From contig JAADID010000081.1 of the NCBI GenBank assembly GCA_013151505.1, positions 1 to 33,360 of the forward strand: a DNA stretch of 33,360 bases. Direction: 5' to 3'. Under the pieces are notes generated by a model. The model was not told where the DNA came from. It saw only the letters and a program-made list of their open reading frames with translations, and did no database searches. Positions within the stretch are counted from its first letter, which is position 1. Every line of letters begins with the position of its first letter. This document shows positions 25,397 to 33,360 of the stretch, one piece after another. The position numbers and the translations under genes are program-made. Source of the stretch: Chlorobiota bacterium (GTDB lineage Bacteria; Bacteroidota; Bacteroidia; Bacteroidales; F082).

Positions 25397-26263
25397 ATGC
25401 GACAACTAAAAATCACTAAATCAATCACTAACCGTAATACCGCGTCCCTTGACAAATACTTGCAGGAGATCGGTAAAGAGGACCTTATCACAGCTGAGGA
25501 AGAAGTGGAACTGGCACGCCGGATCAAAACCGGCGACAGTGAGGCATTGGAAAAACTGACTAAAGCAAATTTGAGGTTTGTTGTCTCGGTGGCCAAACAA
25601 TATCAGAATCAGGGACTCAGCCTGCCCGACCTGATCAACGAAGGCAATGTGGGGCTGATCAAAGCTGCAAAACGTTTCGATGAAACACGCGGCTTTAAAT
25701 TCATCTCTTATGCTGTCTGGTGGATCAGGCAATCTATTTTGCAGGCGCTGGCCGAGCAATCAAGAATTGTCCGGTTGCCGCTAAACCAGGTCGGTTCGCT
25801 GAACAAGATCAAAAAGGTAACTTCCAGGCTTGAACAAAGATATGAACGTCCGCCTTCGCAGGACGAAATTGCCAACGAAATGGAAGTTCCCGGTCACAAG
25901 ATCAACTCAACCATGAAAATAGCCACAAGGTTCGTTTCCATGGACGCGCCGCTGGCAAGCGACGAAGAAACAAAATTTGTGGATGTCTATGTGCCTACCG
26001 ATTCTCCTTCTACCGACGAAGACCTGATGCATGAATCACTGGGGCGTGAAATCCAGCGTTCTTTGTCAACACTGAGTGAAAAAGAACGTGATGTGATCAA
26101 TATGTATTACGGCATAGGGATGAACCATGGCCTGACTCTTGAAGAGATCGGCGCCAAATTTGACCTCACCCGCGAAAGGGTCAGGCAAATTAAAGAAAAG
26201 GCTATCAGGAGGCTGAGACACACCTCCCGTAGCAGGTTGCTTAAAGCATACCTGGGACAGTAG
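25397..26263 (+). CDS. rpoD: RNA polymerase primary sigma factor (SigA/RpoD type)
   Basis: The 288-residue protein is the short primary sigma factor typical of Bacteroidota. It lacks the long region 1.1 and the non-conserved insert of Proteobacterial RpoD. Region 1.2 is [15 protein letters not shown] (18-32). Region 2 includes [20 protein letters not shown] and [17 protein letters not shown], region 3 follows, and region 4 includes [14 protein letters not shown] and the helix-turn-helix [20 protein letters not shown]. It directs transcription from TTTG/TAnnTTTG promoters, several of which are visible in this window. A strong terminator follows its stop. Confidence 0.96.
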   Translation: MRQLKITKSITNRNTASLDKYLQEIGKEDLITAEEEVELARRIKTGDSEALEKLTKANLRFVVSVAKQYQNQGLSLPDLINEGNVGLIKAAKRFDETRGFKFISYAVWWIRQSILQALAEQSRIVRLPLNQVGSLNKIKKVTSRLEQRYERPPSQDEIANEMEVPGHKINSTMKIATRFVSMDAPLASDEETKFVDVYVPTDSPSTDEDLMHESLGREIQRSLSTLSEKERDVINMYYGIGMNHGLTLEEIGAKFDLTRERVRQIKEKAIRRLRHTSRSRLLKAYLGQ

Positions 26264-26291
26264 TCTGCAAACGTTTTAAATAAGGAATTAA

Positions 26292-26326
26292 GGCAGTTTT
26301 TTTGTGTGAAAAACTGCCTTTTTTTT
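26292..26326 (+). terminator. Rho-independent terminator of rpoD
   Basis: GGCAGTTTTT (26292-26301), loop TTGTGTG, AAAAACTGCC (26309-26318), then eight T (26319-26326). This is a perfect 10-base stem, 28 bases after the rpoD stop. Confidence 0.92.
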
Positions 26327-26333
26327 ATTTTTG
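26301..26333 (+). promoter_or_regulatory. Promoter of gap overlapping the rpoD terminator
   Basis: TTTG (26301-26304) and TATTTTTG (26326-26333) match the -33 and -7 consensus with a 21-base spacer. The -33 element overlaps the terminator stem-loop and the -7 box begins at the end of its T-run. The gap ATG is at 26391, giving a leader of about 50 bases. Confidence 0.6.
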
Positions 26334-26390
26334 CCGAACAGGTATAAATTAATATCTGAAAAACATAATTAAAAACCAACAACCGCGACA

Positions 26391-27854
26391 ATGAGCCAAA
26401 AGAAAAACATTAATGGAATTTATGAGTTATCGCTCGACAACTGGTCTGAAAAAGAAATGATCGCCAATGAGTTCACCAGTGTGCTTTCTAGACTGTTTTA
26501 CAGAAAGTCCATTGAACTGGTATTGTACCGTAACCAGTTGATTGACCGGAGTGCGAGTTTAATACTCTATTTGCACTCTTATGTTGAGAACCTTATTGAC
26601 AAGCCGCTGAAGATAGAGGATTCGCTCGAGCTGGCCAAAGCCATTCTTCATTCCAATATAGGGCCTTCCAAACTGGATATCGGACGACTTAACCTGGAAT
26701 GGATCGAAGAAAAGGACAACTATGTGGATTATGAGGATTTTATCAAACACAAACTGAAACATCTGCTTGGTTTCAAAACAAAATGGACCAAACCGACGGA
26801 TATTGTACTTTATGGGTTTGGACGTATCGGCCGGTTACTTGCACGCGAACTCATTATTCAGGGCAATGGAAAACAAATGAGGGTCAGGGCTATTGTGACA
26901 CGCGGTAACGACGAGATACAAATCATCAAACGGGCCTCGCTTTTCCGTCACGATTCGGTACACGGACCTTTCCGTGGCGTTGCTGTCGAGGACCCGGAAA
27001 ACAAACAATTTTTTATTAACGGCCACAGTGTGTTGATGCTGGCTGCGAGGAACCCGGAAGATATTGATTATACCCAATATGGCATTGAAGATGCCCTGCT
27101 GATTGATAATACCGGTATTTTCCGCGACCGCGAAGGACTGAGCAGACACCTGAAAGCCAAAGGTATCGCAAGGGTCTTGTTAACGGCTCCCGGAAAAGGA
27201 GACATCCCCAATGTCGTATTCGGGGTAAATGAAGACAGTGTGGACTGGAAAAATGAAAAAATATTTTCTGCAGCTTCCTGTACGACAAATGCAGCCGTGC
27301 CGATTCTGGCAGTTATTGAAAAAAACATCGGAATTGAAAAAGGCCACCTGGAAACCGTTCACTCTTACACAAACGACCAGAACCTGCTGGACAACTACCA
27401 CAAAAAATACAGAAGGGGACGTTCGGCACCGCTAAACCTGGTCATCACGGAAACAGGCGCTGCCAGTGCGGTAGCCAAGGCCATTCCTTCCCTGAAAAAC
27501 AAACTGACAGGTAATGCCATCCGCGTTCCCACACCCAATGTTTCGCTGGTGGTTATGACTCTTGAATTGAAAAGGGAAAGTTCCGTTGAAGAAATAAACG
27601 AGTTAATGAGAGCCGCCTCGCTGTCAGGCAATATGGTGGCACAGATCAGATATTCAACTTCAAATGACGCCGTATCCACCGATTTTATAAGTGAACCGGC
27701 AACGGCTGTTTTCGATAGCCTGGCAACTCAGGTATCACAGGATAAAAAGACAGCTATCGTTTATGTCTGGTACGATAACGAATTCGGCTATGCCCTTCAG
27801 GTGATCAGGGTAGCTAAAATGATGGCCGGGAAAAAACGCCCGACCTATTATTAA
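26391..27854 (+). CDS. gap: Glyceraldehyde-3-phosphate dehydrogenase, long form
   Basis: GAPDH oxidises glyceraldehyde 3-phosphate with NAD(P) and phosphate in glycolysis and gluconeogenesis. This 487-residue form has an extra N-terminal helical segment of about 135 residues before the usual start of the Rossmann fold (LYGFGRIGRLLARELI near 140-155). The catalytic Cys297 lies in SAASCTTNAA and His324 in TVHSYTNDQ. NAIRVPTPNVSLV and the final WYDNEFGYALQVIRV complete the catalytic domain. Long forms of about this size are common in Bacteroidota; the role of the extension is unknown. It has its own promoter directly downstream of the rpoD terminator. Confidence 0.95.
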   Translation: MSQKKNINGIYELSLDNWSEKEMIANEFTSVLSRLFYRKSIELVLYRNQLIDRSASLILYLHSYVENLIDKPLKIEDSLELAKAILHSNIGPSKLDIGRLNLEWIEEKDNYVDYEDFIKHKLKHLLGFKTKWTKPTDIVLYGFGRIGRLLARELIIQGNGKQMRVRAIVTRGNDEIQIIKRASLFRHDSVHGPFRGVAVEDPENKQFFINGHSVLMLAARNPEDIDYTQYGIEDALLIDNTGIFRDREGLSRHLKAKGIARVLLTAPGKGDIPNVVFGVNEDSVDWKNEKIFSAASCTTNAAVPILAVIEKNIGIEKGHLETVHSYTNDQNLLDNYHKKYRRGRSAPLNLVITETGAASAVAKAIPSLKNKLTGNAIRVPTPNVSLVVMTLELKRESSVEEINELMRAASLSGNMVAQIRYSTSNDAVSTDFISEPATAVFDSLATQVSQDKKTAIVYVWYDNEFGYALQVIRVAKMMAGKKRPTYY

Positions 27855-28052
27855 CATCAGGACAGTAAACCGGATAATTAAATCATACTTTTTCGTAAAG
27901 GACTGGTTATCGGGTTTATTCGTTGTTGAAAAAATCATCTGACAACAAATAAAAGGACGTTTCTTTTATACGTATTTTGCCCGATTAATTAATTTCAGGC
28001 CGAAAGCTGGCATTTTAATGAATTTTAGGCAGAGAAACCATTTTCCAATGGG

Positions 28053-28060
28053 TAACTTTG
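28053..28060 (+). promoter_or_regulatory. -7 box of pyrG
   Basis: TAACTTTG is an exact TAnnTTTG box, 35 bases before the pyrG ATG at 28096. The predicted transcript would contain both copies of the tandem duplication that follows. No clear -33 element was found at 19-21 bases. Confidence 0.6.
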
Positions 28061-28067
28061 CTGGAAA

Positions 28068-29733
<1,666 letters not shown>

Positions 29734-29746
29734 TTCTGATTGACAG

Positions 29747-29791
29747 GAATCGGTTGAATCGGTTGAATTGGTTGAATCGGGGAATTGGTTA
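29747..29791. repeat. Short 9-bp tandem repeat after pyrG
   Basis: GAATCGGTT, GAATCGGTT, GAATTGGTT and GAATCGGGG follow each other, then AATTGGTTA. It lies in the gap between convergent pyrG and the small ribbon-helix-helix gene. No terminator hairpin was seen here. Confidence 0.7.
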
Positions 29792-29802
29792 ATCAGGGAA
29801 CT

Positions 29803-29970
29803 TCAAACTTCAGACCCCTTTTTCTTATACCTTCCTGCTTTTTTCAGGGCCTGGCTCAACAGATATTCAATTTGTCCGTTTGTGCTGCGAAATTCATCCT
29901 GCGCCCATTTTTCAATGGCTTCCATCATTTCAGGATTGATCCTGAGGACAAATGCTTTCTTTTTCGGCAT
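29803..29970 (-). CDS. Small Arc-like ribbon-helix-helix protein
   Basis: This short gene (ATG at 29970, TGA at 29803-29805) encodes 55 residues beginning MPKKKAFVLRINPEMMEAIE. The strand KAFVLRINPEMMEAIEKWA followed by a helix, FRSTNGQIEYLLSQALKKA, and a basic tail has the pattern of Arc/MetJ-type ribbon-helix-helix DNA-binding proteins. It begins 2 bases after the stop of the upstream membrane-protein gene, so the two are probably translated together. It may be an autoregulator of the SPFH module; no toxin gene partner is visible, so antitoxin is less likely. Confidence 0.8.
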   Translation of the reverse strand: MPKKKAFVLRINPEMMEAIEKWAQDEFRSTNGQIEYLLSQALKKAGRYKKKGSEV

Positions 29971-29972
29971 AA

Positions 29973-30503
29973 TTAATATTCCTTCATCATTTTATCCATC
30001 GCCCGGCGCAACGCATCACCCCGCTGTGTTCCGAAAAGTACTTTTTTGCCATTCTTAAGATACAATTGTAATCCGGTCTTTCCTTTGACATTGTACGCTT
30101 TTCCTGCTTTGCCCGTTCCCTGCCGGACACCCCACCCGCCATATTCGCGAAGCGGTTTGTACTGTCTTACCTCGTATCTTTCGATCTCTTCTTTAGCAAT
30201 CTTTTTTTCTTTGTTGATAATCGGCGGGTAGCGGTAGTAAAAACCACCTTCTCTTATTTCTGTAATCAGTTTTATTTTTGCCAATAAAAAAAAGATCAGT
30301 CCGAATACCAATATCTCCAACCCCATGCTGATAAGCAACGATTTAGCTGCTTCCGTTTCAAAAACCGATGTGTTTTCCGGAATGGGTACCTGATAATAAA
30401 AATAAAGTTGAGGTATGAATGAAGCAAGAAATGCACTGATTAAAAGCAACCAAATCCACGGGCTTGTGAAACGTTGTTCTTCTTTAAAAAATATTCTATC
30501 CAT
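29973..30503 (-). CDS. Small two-span membrane protein of the SPFH module
   Basis: The 176-residue protein has two membrane segments (about 16-36 and 56-77) and a soluble C-terminal part of about 95 residues rich in beta-like stretches and basic residues (EIREGGFYYRYPP, YEVRQYKPLREYGGWGVR, GKTGLQLYLKNGKKVLFGTQR). This layout resembles bacterial PH-like membrane proteins, but I cannot assign the family with certainty. It lies between the SPFH gene (46 bases upstream) and the ribbon-helix-helix gene (2 bases downstream), all on the minus strand. Confidence 0.75.
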   Translation of the reverse strand: MDRIFFKEEQRFTSPWIWLLLISAFLASFIPQLYFYYQVPIPENTSVFETEAAKSLLISMGLEILVFGLIFFLLAKIKLITEIREGGFYYRYPPIINKEKKIAKEEIERYEVRQYKPLREYGGWGVRQGTGKAGKAYNVKGKTGLQLYLKNGKKVLFGTQRGDALRRAMDKMMKEY

Positions 30504-30549
30504 TTTTTTATCAAAGCCGTTTAAAACCTAAAAATATGACTTAATCCGA

Positions 30550-31401
30550 TTAATATATGCTGCCGGTATTTATAACCGGCGCAACATCCTTATCCGAAGT
30601 CAGCACGACCATCAGGTTGCTCACCATTGTTGCTTTCCTTTCTTCATCAAGGTCAATGATCTGTTTTTTTGATAAAGAATCCAGCGCCATTTCCACCATG
30701 CCCACAGCCCCTTCAACGATCTTGGTTCTTGCCGCAACAATGGCTGCTGCCTGCTGGCGTTTCAGCATGGCACCTGCAATCTCCTGTGCATAGGCAATGT
30801 AATTGATCCTGGCCTCTATGACTTCAATCCCGGCGATGGCCAGGCGTTCGGCAATTTCATTTTCCAGCATTTGGTTGACCTCTTCTCCCCCGCCACGCAG
30901 CGTAAGTTCTGCAGCTTCCACTTCAAAATTATCGTAAGGATAATGGCCTGCCAGTTTACGTACAGCCGCTTCACTCTGTATATCCACAAAATGAACGTAA
31001 TCGTCCACGTCAAAAGAAGCTTTAAAGGTATCGCGAACGCGCCAGACCAAAACAACTCCGATCATGATCGGGTTTCCGATCTTATCGTTAACTTTGATGG
31101 GATCGCTGTCCAGGTTGCGTGCCCGGAGTGAAATATTTTTTTTGACAATAAACGGGTTTACCCAGAAAAATCCGTTTTTTCGGATGGTCCCTTTATAGGC
31201 CCCGAATAAAATAAGCACCCTGGATTCATTGGGATTGATGATTACAAATCCCGGAAGAAAAAACACGCCGATAATGAGAAAGACAATGAGCCAGATCATT
31301 TTCATAAAAATGATGCCCAGTACGGGGCCGATGATGAGTACTAATGCAAACAGCAGCATCAGATAACCCGAAGCCGGTTGATATTCTTTTTCGTTTTTCA
31401 T
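30550..31401 (-). CDS. SPFH/Band 7 domain membrane protein
   Basis: The 283-residue protein has two N-terminal hydrophobic segments (about 12-50), then the SPFH domain: FVIINPNESRVLILFGAYKGTIRKNGFFWVNPF, then DPIKVNDKIGNPIMIGVVLVWRV, EAAVRKLAGHYPYDNFEV and a long helical part AYAQEIAGAMLKRQQAAAIVAARTKIVEGAV. SPFH proteins form large oligomeric cages or scaffolds in membrane microdomains and often protect or regulate membrane proteases. The C-terminal helix continues through DSLSKKQIIDLDEERKATMVSNLMVVL. It is the first gene of a minus-strand group with the two-span membrane protein and the ribbon-helix-helix protein, and diverges from yidC. Confidence 0.93.
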   Translation of the reverse strand: MKNEKEYQPASGYLMLLFALVLIIGPVLGIIFMKMIWLIVFLIIGVFFLPGFVIINPNESRVLILFGAYKGTIRKNGFFWVNPFIVKKNISLRARNLDSDPIKVNDKIGNPIMIGVVLVWRVRDTFKASFDVDDYVHFVDIQSEAAVRKLAGHYPYDNFEVEAAELTLRGGGEEVNQMLENEIAERLAIAGIEVIEARINYIAYAQEIAGAMLKRQQAAAIVAARTKIVEGAVGMVEMALDSLSKKQIIDLDEERKATMVSNLMVVLTSDKDVAPVINTGSIY

Positions 31402-31535
31402 GATTTTAATTTTAAGTGATATTATTTTGATATTGCAATAATACTACTTTTTTTATCGTTTGTCAAGTATTTCTCCTAAAAAAATTTAACCCTGATATCC
31501 AAATCTTAAAGGATTAAGTAAAACGGAAGCAGTTT

Positions 31536-31568
31536 CTTTATGATAATTTATAAAACTGACTAACTTTG
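31536..31568 (+). promoter_or_regulatory. Promoter of yidC
   Basis: TAACTTTG (31561-31568) is an exact TAnnTTTG box, 33 bases before the yidC ATG. CTTTA at 31536-31540 lies 20 bases upstream at the -33 position, a weak match to TTTG. Confidence 0.55.
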
Positions 31569-31600
31569 CACCCCTGTTTTTATATTTATACTGACTGTTG

Positions 31601-33360
31601 ATGAATAGAAATACGATCACCGGTTTTATTTTAATTGCTGCCATCATGATCGCTTACACGGTCTGGATGACGCCTTCAAAAGAAGAGCTGGCCAGGAAGA
31701 AAGAGATACAGGATTCCATTAACCGGGTTCAGCAAATAGAGGCGCAAAAGGAGCAGGCAAAACAAAAAAAACAGGCCGAGTTAACCACGCAAACCCCGCC
31801 GGCAGAAGTTAATGAAGAACCGGCAGCTTCAGCGCAGGAACAAACTACCGTTACAAGCGACTTTACAGAATGGCAGAAGAAATATGCCAACTTCGCTCAT
31901 GCGGCAATGGGCAAACAGGATACCATCACCATTGAGACCGATCTTGCCGTTTATAAAATAAGTAAAAAAAGCGGTTTTATCGTTGATGCCGTTTTGAAAA
32001 ACTATAAAACCTGGGATTCTTTACCACTCCGGCTTTTCGAACCGGAATATAACAAGTTCGGTTTGACTTTCTTTGCCAGTAACAGGGTGATCAATACAAA
32101 CGACCTTTATTTTACTCCTTCCGACTCTTCTTCACACCATTTTAGTGTGAACGGCGAAAACAGCTTTCAATTCAGCATGCGTCTTTATACGGATGATGAT
32201 GCCGGCAACCCCAATCCTGACAGCTACATTGAATACCTGTATGATTTTAAAGGTGATGATTACATGTTTGATTTTACCATTAACCTGGTCAATATGAGGG
32301 GTATCATTCCGGCAAACATCAATACGATGGAGTTGTACTGGGATGCCGATCTGATTCAGCAGGAGCACAGTATTGACCGGTTTAACGGCTCAACCATTTA
32401 TTATAAATATTACCATGATGACGTGGACTACCTCTCCGAAACAAAAGACGACGAAGAGCAGATCAGTACACGATTGAGATGGATTTCATTCAAACAGCGG
32501 TTTTTCTCATCCACACTCATTGCAAAACAATTTTTCGAAGGAGGCAGCCTTAAGACCTACGAACTGGAAAACAAGCCTTACGTGAATTACCTCAAAACGA
32601 TGGAAGCCAGTCTGGACATTCCCATCAATCCCACGGCAAACACTTCCATTCCGATGTCATTTTACATGGGCCCCAACAAATTCAAAATACTCAAGTCCTA
32701 CAACCTTGAACTGGAGCGTCAGATACCCATTGGCTGGAGTTTTTTCCTGCTGGCATGGATAAACCAGTACATCGTAATCCCTGTGTTTGACTGGCTTGGA
32801 GGGTACGGGTGGAATTACGGCATCGTCATTCTGGTTCTGACCATTATGCTAAAGGTCGTCCTTTTCCCGATTGCTTACAAGACTTACATGTCGTCAGCTA
32901 AAATGAGGGTGTTGAAACCCGAGGTGGACGAAATAAATAAAAAATTCCCGAAAAAAGAGGATGCCATGAAAAAGCAGCAGGCAGTCATGGCGCTTTATAA
33001 AAAAGCAGGAGCCAATCCGGCGTCAGGATGTGTGCCCATGCTGTTGCAGATGCCCATTTTGTTTGCCATGTTCCGCTTTTTCCCTTCTTCCATCGAATTG
33101 CGTCAGCAGTCGTTCCTGTGGGCACATGACCTGTCAAGTTACGATTCCATACTCGACCTGCCCTTTAAAATACCGTTCTATGGTGATCACGTCAGTTTGT
33201 TTACACTGCTGATGACCATTTCCACCGTCATGTACACTTACCTGAATAATCAGATGATGGGCCAGCAGTCAGCACAAATGCCCGGAATGAAGACCATGAT
33301 GTATTTGATGCCTATTCTGTTCCTCGGTATTTTCAATAATTACGCATCGGGACTGAGTTA
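31601..33360 (+). CDS. yidC: Membrane protein insertase YidC, 3' partial
   Basis: YidC inserts and folds inner-membrane proteins with or without the Sec translocon. The frame starts at ATG 31601 and is open to the right edge, with 586 codons visible; about 40-60 residues are probably missing. An N-terminal membrane anchor (TGFILIAAIMIAYTVWM) is followed by a charged, coiled-coil-like stretch and a large periplasmic domain of about 350 residues. The conserved insertase domain starts near residue 395: YGWNYGIVILVLTIMLKVVLFPIAYKTYMSSAKMR, then MLLQMPILFAMFRFFP, and further transmembrane segments up to the window end. This is the Gram-negative YidC1 form. It has its own promoter; pyrG, its usual neighbour in Bacteroidota, lies 1.9 kb upstream. 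Confidence 0.96.
   Translation, partial: MNRNTITGFILIAAIMIAYTVWMTPSKEELARKKEIQDSINRVQQIEAQKEQAKQKKQAELTTQTPPAEVNEEPAASAQEQTTVTSDFTEWQKKYANFAHAAMGKQDTITIETDLAVYKISKKSGFIVDAVLKNYKTWDSLPLRLFEPEYNKFGLTFFASNRVINTNDLYFTPSDSSSHHFSVNGENSFQFSMRLYTDDDAGNPNPDSYIEYLYDFKGDDYMFDFTINLVNMRGIIPANINTMELYWDADLIQQEHSIDRFNGSTIYYKYYHDDVDYLSETKDDEEQISTRLRWISFKQRFFSSTLIAKQFFEGGSLKTYELENKPYVNYLKTMEASLDIPINPTANTSIPMSFYMGPNKFKILKSYNLELERQIPIGWSFFLLAWINQYIVIPVFDWLGGYGWNYGIVILVLTIMLKVVLFPIAYKTYMSSAKMRVLKPEVDEINKKFPKKEDAMKKQQAVMALYKKAGANPASGCVPMLLQMPILFAMFRFFPSSIELRQQSFLWAHDLSSYDSILDLPFKIPFYGDHVSLFTLLMTISTVMYTYLNNQMMGQQSAQMPGMKTMMYLMPILFLGIFNNYASGLS

Noticed and set aside
29803-29970. Antitoxin of a toxin-antitoxin pair
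   Set aside because: The ribbon-helix-helix pattern would fit, but the neighbouring gene is a two-span membrane protein without any toxin motif.

Overview
The window looks like a chromosomal stretch of a Bacteroidota bacterium, probably an anaerobic or facultative member of the Bacteroidales/Marinilabiliales side of the phylum. The phylum is well supported. There is a type IX secretion C-terminal domain on the first protein, a short (288 aa) primary sigma factor, the long (487 aa) form of GAPDH, and at least eight exact TAnnTTTG (-7) promoter boxes upstream of genes. The order-level placement is only an impression. No tRNA, rRNA, CRISPR array, transposase or prophage gene was seen.

Layout. 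1-1853: the 3' part of a secreted LVIVD-type beta-propeller protein with 12 near-identical 42-residue repeats and a T9SS tail. 1854-2391: intergenic mosaic of dispersed-repeat elements and hairpins. 2392-7322 (minus): a SLOG/MoCo-carrier-like protein, a phosphate transporter fused to a PhoU-like domain, and a prolyl oligopeptidase lipoprotein. 7464-8811 (plus): shikimate kinase and a class II aldolase. 8912-11661 (minus): RlmD and a frameshifted phosphate-selective-type porin. 11758-13269 (plus): NAD(P)HX repair enzyme. 13342-15021 (minus): a lone GroES-like protein, a thioredoxin-glutaredoxin fusion and a small membrane methyltransferase. 15196-18072 (plus): citrate lyase genes, a citD-citE fusion broken by a perfect 10-bp tandem duplication, then citF. 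18073-18661: a second repeat mosaic. 18662-23622 (minus): dapF, GNAT, mltG, phosphohexomutase and DUF2279. 23852-29733 (plus): HtrA/DegQ protease, sigma factor, GAPDH and CTP synthase. 29803-31401 (minus): a three-gene SPFH / membrane protein / ribbon-helix-helix module. 31601-33360 (plus): yidC, cut by the window end.

How genes work together. dapF and mltG belong to peptidoglycan synthesis and maturation and lie in one co-directional run with a sugar-phosphate mutase that can feed envelope polysaccharide. The citrate lyase alpha, beta and acyl-carrier parts form one locus for citrate cleavage to acetate and oxaloacetate, but as read here the beta subunit cannot be made in full. yidC and pyrG are separated by the SPFH module on the opposite strand.

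The most unusual signals are small: two perfect short tandem duplications (10 bp in citDE; 16 bp that duplicates the pyrG start region and makes a 7-codon upstream ORF); a one-base frameshift at the start of the porin; a terminator that appears to contain the gap promoter; and a dispersed repeat whose two copies share a conserved half but carry different central hairpins. I do not see a clearly new multigene system. The SPFH module and the CitD-CitE fusion are the closest candidates.
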